Source: Rubellicoccus peritrichatus | Lineage (GTDB): Bacteria > Verrucomicrobiota > Verrucomicrobiia > Opitutales > Cerasicoccaceae | Assembly: GCF_033100135.1 (NCBI RefSeq) | Contig: NZ_CP136920.1 | Coordinates: forward strand, 2,046,001-2,110,000 | Reading direction: 5' to 3' | DNA length: 64,000 nt | Part shown: positions 41,814 through 51,212 of the stretch, piece after piece | How the letters are laid out: the number at the start of each line of letters is the position of its first letter | Position numbering within the stretch: the stretch's first letter is position 1 | Program-made: the position numbers and the translations under genes | The notes under the pieces: model-generated | Databases searched by the model: none | The model's input: only the letters and a program-made list of their open reading frames with translations | What the model was told of the DNA's origin: nothing

Positions 41814-42014
41814 ATGCCAAGGAAAGTCAGAGAGTTACTAAAAGCCTATCGCAAAGCTGGTGCAGCTATTGACACTGCTTCTGGAAAGGGTAGTCATCGC
41901 AAGATAACACACTCTGACTATTCAGGCATGGTAATCGTAAGCGGTAAGGATGGCGAAGACGCAAAGCCTTATCAGGAGAAAGACCTTAAGAAATTCTTGG
42001 AGGACATAAAATGA
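41814..42014 (+). CDS. hicA: HicA-type mRNA interferase toxin
   Basis: 66 residues. It has the HicA fold pattern: an N-terminal helix (PRKVRELLKAYRKAGAAI), the catalytic His in GKGSHRKITH (H28), VIVSGKDGEDAKPYQEKDLKKFLEDI, with length typical of HicA toxins (about 60). It overlaps hicB by four bases. It is the first gene of a toxin-antitoxin pair at the prophage's right end. HicA cuts mRNA; HicB counteracts it. Confidence 0.85.
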   Translation: MPRKVRELLKAYRKAGAAIDTASGKGSHRKITHSDYSGMVIVSGKDGEDAKPYQEKDLKKFLEDIK

Positions 42015-42409
42015 AAGACCAATACCAACGAGAAATCAAATGGAGCGAGGAAGATGGATGCTTTCTCGGGCGTTGCCCTGATCTGTTTCTTGGTGGTTGC
42101 CACGGCGACACCGAGGAAGAGGTGAGAGAGCAGCTTGACGAGATCATTGCAGATGCAATAAAGGACTATCAGAAGAAGGGTAAACCACTGCCAGAACCCA
42201 GCAAGAGACCAGCCAGGGCTTCTGGGGCGTTACCTGCACGTGAAGCAGTAGGAGTGAACCAAGTTAAGTTCGCTGAAGCAATTGGTGTCCCTGTGGCAAC
42301 TATTCGCAATTGGGAGCAGGAGAGAACCAAACCTTCTGGGGCGGCAAAGACGCTCCTACATGTCTTGGAAAAGCATCCTGAAATTACACGAGAGTTAGTC
42401 GTGAAATAA
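42011..42409 (+). CDS. hicB: HicB-type antitoxin with HTH domain
   Basis: 132 residues. The N-terminal HicB domain has KWSEEDGCFLGRCPDLFLGGCHGDTEEEVREQLDEIIADAI (key part EEDGCFLGRCPDL at 13-25). The C-terminal HTH (VNQVKFAEAIGVPVATIRNWEQERTKPSGAA, about 86-116) binds DNA, so it probably autoregulates through the palindromes upstream of hicA. It ends 145 bp before the tmRNA-like fragment, which marks the end of the prophage. Overlaps hicA by ATGA. Confidence 0.85.
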   Translation: MKDQYQREIKWSEEDGCFLGRCPDLFLGGCHGDTEEEVREQLDEIIADAIKDYQKKGKPLPEPSKRPARASGALPAREAVGVNQVKFAEAIGVPVATIRNWEQERTKPSGAAKTLLHVLEKHPEITRELVVK

Positions 42410-42481
42410 GGATAGTTTGACATTACATGTCCCTAGTGGTTACTATTTAGCCATTCAGTTGAAAAGCAGAGATACGGCGGT

Positions 42482-42503
42482 TTGAACTGCCATTGAACTG
42501 CCA
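42482..42503 (+). repeat. Two adjacent 11-bp direct repeats near the attachment site
   Basis: TTGAACTGCCA occurs twice without a gap, at 42482-42492 and 42493-42503, about 50 bp before the tmRNA-like fragment. Iterated short repeats next to an att core are typical arm sites for integrase or excisionase. Confidence 0.45.
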
Positions 42504-42553
42504 CTGTTTCAACTAATCGGACTCTATCCCTTTATTGATCAATGCAATAGAAT

Positions 42554-42579
42554 GGGTTCGACTCCCGCCACCTCCACCA
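42554..42579 (+). repeat. tmRNA (ssrA) 3'-end fragment, probable prophage attR core
   Basis: The 26 bp from GGGTTCGACTCCC to CACCTCCACCA include a T arm (loop TTCGACT), the acceptor 3' strand, discriminator A and encoded CCA. CCTCCACCA with A at the discriminator fits tmRNA better than tRNA-Ser, which has G. The third acceptor pair (T opposite an expected G) fits the G-U of tmRNA. The upstream part does not complete a tRNA or tmRNA, so this is a 3' fragment. The identical 26 bp recur at 51058-51083. Confidence 0.7.
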
Positions 42580-42637
42580 TTTGACTATCCGTGCCAGGGC
42601 GCGACTGATCATGCCTAACTGGTTCACTCTGCACAGC

Positions 42638-43222
42638 CTAGCAGCATCGACGCAGCGCCAGACAAGCGACAGCCAGTAAACTGGCCACCAATGCATAAGA
42701 AGAAGGTTCTGGCACGGTCATGACCTGGATCGAATCATCGGCCCATGAAAAGGTGATCGACTCACCAGCCACCATGCCAAGGCTGCTCAAAGTAACGCCA
42801 TTGAACGTAGCCGTGTTGTCAATGCCTGCTATTGTCTTGGGCGATCCAGGGGGCACGTAGACAAAGACATTGTTGCTCATGGCGTCGCCAATCACTGCAA
42901 ACGGGGTTGTCGTGCCTACGGCATCAGCTGGGTTGTTGGTCTGGCCCATTCCTGTGAGCGTTCCAGAGACGCTAACCGCATAGCGGTCTCCGCCGTCAGC
43001 ACCATAGTCCCAACCATAGACCTTAAAACCAGGCGACACGTAGGCATTGGCCCCGAGAGGAGTACTTGAATCGACGGGCGTCAAGCTGCTAAAGTCGAGG
43101 CTGCCTTGGGCGGTCATGGTCAAGTTGACCCCATCATCGGATAGCACAATGTTCACTATGGCCATAGCTGTTTGTGTCCATAACAAGAAGCCAAGGAATA
43201 TAAATGTAATAGATAGTTTCAT
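42638..43222 (-). CDS. PEP-CTERM exported protein
   Basis: 194 residues from the ATG at 43222 (a start 48 bases earlier is possible but precedes the signal peptide). The signal peptide is MKLSITFIFLGFLLWTQTAMA. The mature part is beta-rich, with SLDFSSLTPVDSSTPLGANAYVSPGF and GDRYAVSVSGTLTG. The C-terminus is the classical PEP-CTERM tail: VPEPSSYALVASLLAVACLALRR (VPEP, a hydrophobic helix and Arg-rich end). PEP-CTERM proteins are exported and sorted by exosortase; this is a common feature of Verrucomicrobiota. No specific function. Confidence 0.8.
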   Translation of the reverse strand: MKLSITFIFLGFLLWTQTAMAIVNIVLSDDGVNLTMTAQGSLDFSSLTPVDSSTPLGANAYVSPGFKVYGWDYGADGGDRYAVSVSGTLTGMGQTNNPADAVGTTTPFAVIGDAMSNNVFVYVPPGSPKTIAGIDNTATFNGVTLSSLGMVAGESITFSWADDSIQVMTVPEPSSYALVASLLAVACLALRRCC

Positions 43223-43502
43223 AGAATTAATTAATCGTCCTTTAAATGAAGTGGTTATGTCAACGCGCATATAGACTGATCCTTTTATTTCGAATTTAAG
43301 TCTTTATCCTGGTACTCGACAGGCAATGCTACCGGAGGCTACTCAATGCGACCCAGTATGCGAAAGCAACGCATGCTGTTCGCTGGGATTCCATCTACTC
43401 CGTCCACATAAGCATGAAGGTGAATGCAGCATCCTGCTGGTTATTATTGTGACTATTGATCTCAACCGCAAACATCACTATCAAGCTTTTAGTCAACACA
43501 CC

Positions 43503-46500
43503 CTAGTAACCGATTGCCATGAAACTAAAGCCAGCATTTTGAGCGTTACCGTTTAGGCTTCGGATTCTAATTGTGGCAGAAGAGTTTGTTTTGTTGATGA
43601 TAGTCGCGACACGTGTATCTCCGTCAGTTTCTGGAGTTATGACTAAAGTGTAATCTGAAAGAGTTCCAACGAATGGTGTAGACCATGTTATTACATATTG
43701 GCCCGTAGTGTTTGCAGTCCTGCTAATGGAGTATCCATGACCCGTTGAAAAAACAGTATTGGTATCGATGGATCCATGGATTATGTGTGTGGGACGGCTA
43801 GTAGCTAAAGTCGGAACATTATCTGCTAATTTATCCAAAGTCACTGCATCATCAGCAATCTTATTTGTTGTGATAGCATTATCAGCGATATCGGTAGCTA
43901 CGATGGTTCCATCAGCAACCGCTGAACTAGAAATGCTTCCTGCCGGAAGTGAAGCCGTGCCGGTCACACTAAGGTTGTTGATCTCAACTTCGCCGGCTTC
44001 CTTCGCAATTAGGATATCCGTGCCATCCGACGTTTCGATACGTAGAATATTGGCATAAGGATCTGGCGGTATCAAAGGCGGAGCCTCAAGACCCCTCGGC
44101 AAATAATTTCTTCCGCGAATATTGACCAAAGTATCATCATCGCTCGTATGGGCGCCAAATGAAGCGCGATGACCAGTATACCAACGAAAAGCAGCGGATT
44201 CCTCATACTGAGTGAAATTACTATCACGAGTACCTAAGACACCACCATCATCGCCAAATAAAGAGACACCTGCAAACGACAGACCAGCAAAGCTTCCATC
44301 GCCATTTGCACTTTGGACAGTCTCCAAGCCCTTATGATACATTGGCCTTTCCCCAGCAATAGGAGGGGTTGTATTTGAGCTAAGATATAGACCTTCATTC
44401 GGCGATATGTGTAGCGGTCGCGTATACGCAAACTGCGCCAGGTCTACTTGCTCAATCGAGCCGTTCTCAATCGCAGACCCATCGACACTGCCCACGGTAA
44501 TCGCAGCTCCATCGAGACTGCCTGCGGCAATCGTAGATCCATCGAGGCTGCCTGCGGTAATCGCGGAACCATCGAGACTACCCGCAGTAATCGCAGCCCC
44601 ATCGATACTGCTCGCAGTAATCGCAGCTCCATCGAGACTGCCCGCGGCAATCACGGAACCATCGATACTGCCAGCCGGTAGCGTGGCCGTGCCCGTTACA
44701 TTCAGATTCGTTATATCGACTGTGTTATCCTCGTTGACAACTAAGACTTCGGTGAGATTAGAGGTCCGGACGTTCAGCAAGTGATCGGCAAGGTCATTAG
44801 TGGTGCCGACAGTGGTGGGGAAAGCTTGGCCCGTGATCGTAACGATCGTCTGGGCGGCGACGAGGTCGTCTCCGAAACTGACCCGAGCATTTTCCCACCA
44901 GCGCATGGCGATCGCTTCAGTGGAGCCATTATCGGTTCCAATAATCCCCCCTTGTTTGCCGACCAGGAGCATGCCTCCATTACCATTTTCGATTCCGGGC
45001 GAGTGATCGCCAAAGGGATTGTCCCGAGTCAGCCAACGAATGTAGGTTCGACTAAAACCATTATTCAGGCGAATCGCGTTGCCTTGGAAGAAGGCGTCTC
45101 CGTTGAAGACGCTGTCTCCTTCGATGACAACCAGAGGCTCCACGCCCGAATGCCCCTTCGATTGCCACCGCAGCGCCACGAGACGATTGCCTCCGATGGT
45201 AGTTCCCAAAGCACCCCCAAAAGGACTGTAGAGAACCGGCCCGGTAACGGTGCTATCTCCGAACTTCCGTGTGGCATTGTCATACATGCCCAGGCCGCCG
45301 CCATGTTGTTTCGAATGCAAGATCAAATCGGACTCGATATTGCGTAATTCAATATTCCCATAAAAGTTGACATTGCCACTGTTGGACCACGAAAGTGCCG
45401 GTATTTCATTTCCTCCAGTAATTGCGCCTAAGATACCTCCAGCGCCACTGGTTAATGCAACCTGATTGATTGCGTTGAAATTAGAAGCATCCGGATTGTT
45501 GGCCGTATTACCCTTCAGATTGGGAGCATTACCAAAAGTGACACCCGAAGGGGAACCATCCAAATTTAGCTGAGGCAGCGCAAAGAGCCCATTTTCGGTT
45601 TCCCATTCCTGCACATTCAACTTTTGAAAGCGATTGAGCCGAATATTACCATCGTTGGCAAAAGTCCCCGCGCCGATGTTGGATATGTTTAGATTGGCCC
45701 ACTCGGTGCCAGTGCCGCTGGTGGTCAGCACTTGGCCACTGGTTCCTGCTTGTTGGCTGGAATCAAGCAGGCTTCCTGTTACGAAAGCATCACCAGCTAC
45801 GTGTAGTTGCGCGGAAGGCTCGCTAGTGCCGATGCCGATGCGGTTTTGGGCAATCAGATCAACTGGAACCCTCCAAGGCGCATAATTCAGGGTAACAATC
45901 CCACCTAAAGAGAGGTCACTAATGAAGATTAACCCATCGCCCAGCTCAACATCAACCGGACCACCAAGAGACCTTGAGCCATCCAAATCACGAATAACCT
46001 CAATTAACTGAGGATTACCAGGAGTGGTCACATCAATAATGTTGAGAGCACCATCAGTTTCAGCCACAACGTAGGCCGTGTCTCCGAGCACTGCGACATT
46101 TCTTACCCCGTCCAGATCGTTGAATCCGCCGGTACCATCTTCCAGAACTGCGGCCAGGGCTGGCGCTGTTGGATCAGTGACATCGATAATGGTGAGTTGG
46201 TCATGCCCAATATTTGGAAGGTAGACGAATCCGTTGGCCAAATCCATTTGAGGAATACTACTTAATGTGTTGAATGTGCCATCGCCATTGTAGACTTCAG
46301 TAACAAATGCAGGGTTGATTGGGTCAGACACATCCAAGACTATGAATGCATCAGTAGCAGCGACAAAGGCGTAGTTGCCCACAATTTTAAGACCCCGCGG
46401 ATTGATCAGCCTGCCAAACCCAGGGTCAGTGCTCTCAATAGTCGTTACAAAACTGGGTGCATTGGGGACACTAAAATCCATAACCGTAATCCCGCTGTCA

Positions 46501-49031
46501 CTATTTGCTGATACAACATACAGGTAATTTCCCGTAACAGCTACATCGTAAGCATCATTCAAAAGGTCAAACCCTGGATCCCCATCCCTCAGTACGACTT
46601 CGGAAAATACAGCAGTGGGATCAGCGATGTTCAGGATACTGAGGGTTCCACCTTGACTTGATATAAACAGGTGGTCACCAACGACGCTTACTTCGCGTAA
46701 TAAACTGTTAGAGTTCGACGCTTGATCAATATAATCGACCTCTACAGGCCCGGCTCCATTCAGGTCATTCACATCGAAAACCCATAAATCTCCGCTAAGA
46801 TTTACCGCATAGAGATACCCATCTTTAATCTCTATCCGCAAAGTGCCGCCAAGCCCATTTGTCGAGGTGACAGAATCATCAATAAACGAAATCAAAGAAT
46901 TTGTGGGGATGTCGTAGCCGGTGCCACTATTAATCTGCAAACCCGCATCAGGGTCAACATTACCCAATCCAATTCCCAAACCGGAACTGCCATCGAGAAT
47001 CGTATTCACCGCACTCGATAGATCCACATTGGTGGCGCCACCATCAATTGAAAGAGCGCCTCCATTCAAACTAAGCGTTTGCAGCTCGTTAGTTGGGTCA
47101 GAGTCGGCATCATTGACGTTCAATGTGGTCCACTCAGTGCCAGAGCCAGTAGTCGTCAAGATTTGACCAGTGGTTCCTGCTTGTTGACTGGAATCAAGCA
47201 GGCTTCCCGTTACGAAAGCATCACCGGCCACATGGAGTTCAGCAGAGGGTTCGGACGTGCCGATGCCAATACGATTTTGGGCGATCAGATCTACAGTGAT
47301 AGTGTCAAAAGTCTGCTCGATAATAGTCACAGTCGGGTTGGTTTCCGAAAAAGATGCGACATAGATATTATTTCCGTCTACATCGATACTGTAGAGTTCT
47401 TCCAGTTGATTGAAACCATTCACACCGTCGATCGCCTCAGCGACCAAGACCGGGTTGGCTTTATCACTCACATCAATAACAGTTAGTGCGTTATCACCTT
47501 GGGAGACAACATAGACAAGTTCATCAATGAGTCGTATTCTTCGAATGCTATTAAGATTATTAAACCCGGCGACATCATCTCGTATCACTGAGACCAGTTG
47601 AGGCGATGCAGGCGTTGAGATATCGATGATATTGAGTGCACCCTCATTGAAGGCTGCGACATAGGCATAGTCACCAGCAATCTCTACGTCCGTGGCCGTC
47701 CAGAGGAAATCGAAACCGCCACTTCCGTCCACTACACTACTAACGAGCTGCGGAGACGCTGGATTTGATATATCAATAATGTTTAAAGAATCATCCCCAA
47801 ATGCAGTTGCATACAAAAGGTCCCCGGAAACTTTAAGGTCGATTACGAAACCTAGATTATTGAATCCATTCACACCATCTCGGATAACGCCGATTAGTTG
47901 CGGACTCGCTGGGCCCGAAATATCTACGATCGAAATAGCTCCATCAGATACGCCTGCCACATAAAGCAGATCGTCATCAATCTCAGAATTGAAGCACCCT
48001 GACAAGAAATCAAAGCCACCCACACCGTCTTGGATTTTCGAGACGAAGCTAGGGTTTGTCGGATCACTCACATCAATAATAGTTAGTGCGCTATCCGCAA
48101 AAGAGCTGACGTAAGCATAATCACCTTCAATTTCGATGCCCCGGACATCTGCTAAACTATCAAAATCAGCACTGTCTCCATCTTCAATCCTCGCTACCTC
48201 AACTGGTCCAATGCCGCCAAGGTCACTCACATCAAAAATAATTAAACCGATGGTCGTTCCGAAGTAGGCATAACCGCCACTGACTTCGATAATTCTTGTC
48301 GCGCCTAAAGGAGCCGTCGCAAAAGAACCATCTAATATCTCAGCGCGATTGCTTAGCCCTTGAAGTGTACCATCATACCCAGTGTTGCTATTAATATGTA
48401 GGGCAGCATCTGGAGTGTTCCCGCTCAAGCCAACACCCAAACCGGAACTGCCATCCAGGATAGTATTCACCGCATTGGATAGATCCACATTGGTGACGCC
48501 ACCATCGATTGAAAGAGCACCTCCATTAACACTAAGCGTTTGCAGCTCGTTCGTGGGGTCTGAGTCGGCGTCATTGACGCTCACTCCGGTAGCCAAGCTG
48601 TCGGCCACTGTCGCGCGGTGCGCATGAGCCACCGGAAGAATTGGAACGCTATCAATTGAGCTGAAGGTTCCCGGTGCACCTGTTTCGCTATACCAGACTT
48701 GGAGGATCAGGTTATCATTGCTCCAGACTGTTGATGGGATCGCCGCGTTTGATGCACCGCCTTCGCCCAACGTGACATTGAACAATCCATTGGTGATCGC
48801 GATGACATGGCTCGTCGATGGCTCGGAACCCGTCGTCGAGGTCAAGTCGTTAGACCAATAACTGACCGTTGGCGTCGTCGCATGATCGACGATGGCAAAC
48901 TTGAAGTGATGGCTTCCAGTGGGCAGCGAACCGTTGTTCGAGATGCGACCTTGGTAGGGCAAGGTGCTTGGGATCGCGCCGATGGCAGTGGCGCAACACA
49001 GTAGGTAGACGATAGTGAGTATCGTTTTCAT
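43503..49031 (-). CDS. Giant secreted LVIVD beta-propeller protein with duplicated modules
   Basis: 1842 residues from the ATG at 49031 (an upstream ATG at 49061 adds 10 residues but precedes the signal peptide MKTILTIVYLLCCATAIGA). An N-terminal LPYQGRISNNGSLPTG-type segment opens it. Two large copies of a unit made of DSDPTNELQTLS-GGALSIDGG, LVIVD-repeat blades (ALTIIDVSDPTNPSFV, ALNIIDISTPASPQLV) and NRIGIGTSEPSAELHVAGD follow. Later come tail-fibre-like IGIG/NVGIG-type segments, eight GS(L/I/V)DG(A/S)xI units (44.46-44.69 kb), NAITTNKIADDAVTLDKLADNV and a C-terminal beta domain. Probably a surface adhesin or sheath. It lies in the older island. Confidence 0.75.
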   Translation of the reverse strand: MKTILTIVYLLCCATAIGAIPSTLPYQGRISNNGSLPTGSHHFKFAIVDHATTPTVSYWSNDLTSTTGSEPSTSHVIAITNGLFNVTLGEGGASNAAIPSTVWSNDNLILQVWYSETGAPGTFSSIDSVPILPVAHAHRATVADSLATGVSVNDADSDPTNELQTLSVNGGALSIDGGVTNVDLSNAVNTILDGSSGLGVGLSGNTPDAALHINSNTGYDGTLQGLSNRAEILDGSFATAPLGATRIIEVSGGYAYFGTTIGLIIFDVSDLGGIGPVEVARIEDGDSADFDSLADVRGIEIEGDYAYVSSFADSALTIIDVSDPTNPSFVSKIQDGVGGFDFLSGCFNSEIDDDLLYVAGVSDGAISIVDISGPASPQLIGVIRDGVNGFNNLGFVIDLKVSGDLLYATAFGDDSLNIIDISNPASPQLVSSVVDGSGGFDFLWTATDVEIAGDYAYVAAFNEGALNIIDISTPASPQLVSVIRDDVAGFNNLNSIRRIRLIDELVYVVSQGDNALTVIDVSDKANPVLVAEAIDGVNGFNQLEELYSIDVDGNNIYVASFSETNPTVTIIEQTFDTITVDLIAQNRIGIGTSEPSAELHVAGDAFVTGSLLDSSQQAGTTGQILTTTGSGTEWTTLNVNDADSDPTNELQTLSLNGGALSIDGGATNVDLSSAVNTILDGSSGLGIGLGNVDPDAGLQINSGTGYDIPTNSLISFIDDSVTSTNGLGGTLRIEIKDGYLYAVNLSGDLWVFDVNDLNGAGPVEVDYIDQASNSNSLLREVSVVGDHLFISSQGGTLSILNIADPTAVFSEVVLRDGDPGFDLLNDAYDVAVTGNYLYVVSANSDSGITVMDFSVPNAPSFVTTIESTDPGFGRLINPRGLKIVGNYAFVAATDAFIVLDVSDPINPAFVTEVYNGDGTFNTLSSIPQMDLANGFVYLPNIGHDQLTIIDVTDPTAPALAAVLEDGTGGFNDLDGVRNVAVLGDTAYVVAETDGALNIIDVTTPGNPQLIEVIRDLDGSRSLGGPVDVELGDGLIFISDLSLGGIVTLNYAPWRVPVDLIAQNRIGIGTSEPSAQLHVAGDAFVTGSLLDSSQQAGTSGQVLTTSGTGTEWANLNISNIGAGTFANDGNIRLNRFQKLNVQEWETENGLFALPQLNLDGSPSGVTFGNAPNLKGNTANNPDASNFNAINQVALTSGAGGILGAITGGNEIPALSWSNSGNVNFYGNIELRNIESDLILHSKQHGGGLGMYDNATRKFGDSTVTGPVLYSPFGGALGTTIGGNRLVALRWQSKGHSGVEPLVVIEGDSVFNGDAFFQGNAIRLNNGFSRTYIRWLTRDNPFGDHSPGIENGNGGMLLVGKQGGIIGTDNGSTEAIAMRWWENARVSFGDDLVAAQTIVTITGQAFPTTVGTTNDLADHLLNVRTSNLTEVLVVNEDNTVDITNLNVTGTATLPAGSIDGSVIAAGSLDGAAITASSIDGAAITAGSLDGSAITAGSLDGSTIAAGSLDGAAITVGSVDGSAIENGSIEQVDLAQFAYTRPLHISPNEGLYLSSNTTPPIAGERPMYHKGLETVQSANGDGSFAGLSFAGVSLFGDDGGVLGTRDSNFTQYEESAAFRWYTGHRASFGAHTSDDDTLVNIRGRNYLPRGLEAPPLIPPDPYANILRIETSDGTDILIAKEAGEVEINNLSVTGTASLPAGSISSSAVADGTIVATDIADNAITTNKIADDAVTLDKLADNVPTLATSRPTHIIHGSIDTNTVFSTGHGYSISRTANTTGQYVITWSTPFVGTLSDYTLVITPETDGDTRVATIINKTNSSATIRIRSLNGNAQNAGFSFMAIGY

Positions 49032-49215
49032 TGTTTGATCTAGGTCTTGGTTCTTAAACATTCAGGTTGTGTTCCTGAAATTAGGCAAAGCACAGCCTGG
49101 CGTTGAAACGAGCCGCTTGTGTCGACTGGCGTTTCAGCTTAGGAAAAACGGTGCGATGAGATTATATTTTGTTAGATGTTAATAGTGGTATTTTAGAAGT
49201 TCTAGTGAGTGAAAA

Positions 49216-50175
49216 TTAAAGATTGTTGAAGGCGACATCAACCAGACCAAACCTTGTCGCACTGATCGGAGTCGCATCGCGCCAAACTTCGGTTACAGTG
49301 CCATCTGGATTGTCTGTATTGTAGACCAGCACTCCATTAGCGACTCCATTGGCGACCGGAACGTCATCGCCAAATCGAACTGCGAAAGAAAGGCTCGTGG
49401 GCAAGTCTTTACGCCTGTTGATCTCCAGCCCAAGGTATCGCTGATTATTATGTTCAACAACAACGCTTGCGGCTGCTCCCGAAGTGTTCAGCTGTGTTGG
49501 GTCTAAGTCGAAAAAGTAGTAGAAGTAATTCTCTCGTCGCCCATCGATTGAAAGCGCCATCGGATCAGCATTCGTTGAACCTGCGGGATAATACTGAAGT
49601 TGCCAGTCGTCAGGAATGCCATCTCCCGCGAAATTGTATGGAGCGGTAGAAAAGTTGTCCGCAATGGTATTGAGAACCGTCAGGTCGCGGCTCGCGGTTT
49701 TGCCGAACCAGGTAACCGAAACTGGCGCTATCGTATCTAGGCCGACCACGTCTGCTTGTAGCAAGCCAGCACTCAAATTAGCGATAGCGGGACTCGTCTC
49801 GGTCCAGTTTGCCTGGTCGGTCACCTCGTAAAACGTGCCGTCTTGATTTATCGTGTGTGCTTCCAACTGCACACTGCCGGTTTCCGGCACTTCAGCGAGC
49901 CCAGCACCTACTACATCTATGTTGACAAAAGCAGCGTCGTAACGCTGTGCAATGTAGCCGGACCTAAGCTCTTGGACGCCCACATTTGAAAAACTAATAA
50001 GGGGTGCAACCGAGCTTTGTAGTTCGGTCAATGATAGTGAATTTAAACTACCAGAATAAAAACTACTGCTTACTAGCGAAGCAGCGGTGAGGCATCCAGG
50101 GGATGCCAGGATGCTGGCAAGCAGCATCCTCAGGACGACGTCGCGATTGCACGGCGCCTGAATTGATGAGTTCAT
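49216..50175 (-). CDS. Secreted protein with TSP3-like calcium motif
   Basis: 319 residues. The N-terminus has a hydrophobic segment (VVLRMLLASILASPGCLTAASL); a start at M17 would leave a cleaner signal peptide. The middle contains AGDGIPDDWQLQYYP (about 182-196), the thrombospondin type-3-like D-x-D-G-x-x-D-D-W repeat that is very frequent at the C-terminal region of Verrucomicrobiota secreted proteins. The tail RRENYFYYFFDLDPTQLNTSG ... RRKDLPTSLSFAVRFG also fits that group. Its family is otherwise unknown. It lies upstream of the LVIVD gene on the same strand. Confidence 0.6.
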   Translation of the reverse strand: MNSSIQAPCNRDVVLRMLLASILASPGCLTAASLVSSSFYSGSLNSLSLTELQSSVAPLISFSNVGVQELRSGYIAQRYDAAFVNIDVVGAGLAEVPETGSVQLEAHTINQDGTFYEVTDQANWTETSPAIANLSAGLLQADVVGLDTIAPVSVTWFGKTASRDLTVLNTIADNFSTAPYNFAGDGIPDDWQLQYYPAGSTNADPMALSIDGRRENYFYYFFDLDPTQLNTSGAAASVVVEHNNQRYLGLEINRRKDLPTSLSFAVRFGDDVPVANGVANGVLVYNTDNPDGTVTEVWRDATPISATRFGLVDVAFNNL

Positions 50176-51212
50176 GGGTATTGTCTAGCAAGAGTGGAGT
50201 GGGTATTATTGTTGGTTCGTACATGTATACGTAAGTTTTGGAGGATCGTCCGGCTTGTGCGCCTGGCGGAGTAATTAAGTCGCTTTTACCAAACCTTTTA
50301 GCTACAGTAAGAACCTGGTTCCCAGGTGATTCATACACGCTTTGCCGTAGCACCGAGCTACTGCATTCGGTGTATGTTCTAAATGGGATAATCATGGTTT
50401 TGGGTCGTACGCTAAATGGTCGTAACGCTTCTTATTTGTTTTTGCTCCAGAATTGCGTTAATAAACATTTTCTGAACAAGAACAAATTCATCTTCTCCAA
50501 TAATCGGACTATTTGTATGTTTATTAATACAGTATTTGTAAAAAAAAGGCCTATATGCAATTCCCTGCAGGATAGAAACTTTTTCCACTTAGGGCACATG
50601 TAATTACACTCAAATAAGAGGGGCTTTGTGCCTAGGTTAGGCGCTATCAGGGCAGTTTACTCAAATTTTGGAAAAACTGATTCAAACTAGAGTAGCGTAT
50701 GCTAAATCGGATGAGAAATTTGTTGTATTCGGCAGACTTATTGCCCCAAAAATACATTAACGATGAATGACTTGAAACGTCCAAACCGATGCCTTGATTC
50801 CACTTGGCTGATTGTGATCTTAAAGATAGGATTTCGTCATCGCAATAATCGCCTCTCGAATGTGATCGAGTAATGAGTTAGCCGATGATTGCTTCAATTG
50901 CTGTTTTTAGATTTTAAGGAATTTTCGTCCATTTGTCGATGATACGAGCCAGACGAGGACAGGCTGTGTCAGTCGTTTGTGTGTCTATTTGTGAGTTTTT
51001 GACTGATCGATTGCTGGAGGAACATTGATTATCAATGCCTTGCGACGACTCTTTCCCGGGTTCGACTCCCGCCACCTCCACCAGTTTTAGGGGCGCCTAG
51101 AATACACTTCGAATAGTTGTTAAGTATATTCATCTTGATATGTGTTTACGTCGGTGCAATTTCTGTGTGTCGTGTTTGCATCACAGCTACGTTGAAACTT
51201 TGACACGCTACA
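50176..51212. other. Gene-poor region with the second tmRNA-like fragment
   Basis: About 1 kb, AT-rich, with no convincing gene; a 121-codon + strand frame at 50238-50603 overlaps the 5' end of the neighbouring gene's control region and has an odd composition. A palindromic patch near 50219-50232 (CGTACATGTATACG) lies just upstream of the secreted-protein gene. The 26-bp tmRNA-like repeat at 51058-51083 ends the region. Confidence 0.5.
51058..51083 (+). repeat. tmRNA (ssrA) 3'-end fragment, second copy (older island boundary)
   Basis: The 26 bp are identical to 42554-42579. No 5' acceptor strand (GG-GGTG-like) lies at the right distance upstream, so it is again only a 3' end. The two copies delimit an 8.5-kb segment, as expected if two elements entered the same ssrA gene one after the other. 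Confidence 0.65.

Noticed and set aside
44448-44784. Several overlapping repetitive frames on both strands at 44.4-44.8 kb
   Set aside because: All reflect the same octapeptide-coding repeats of the LVIVD protein; only the minus-strand frame of the large gene has a full-length context.
50238-50603. 121-codon + strand frame in the gap before the transporter
   Set aside because: Unusual composition, overlaps the upstream control region of the minus-strand secreted-protein gene, and has no recognisable domain or ribosome binding site.
50994-51083. A complete tRNA or tmRNA ending at 51083
   Set aside because: Only the last 26 bases match; no paired 5' acceptor strand, D arm or anticodon arm lies upstream.
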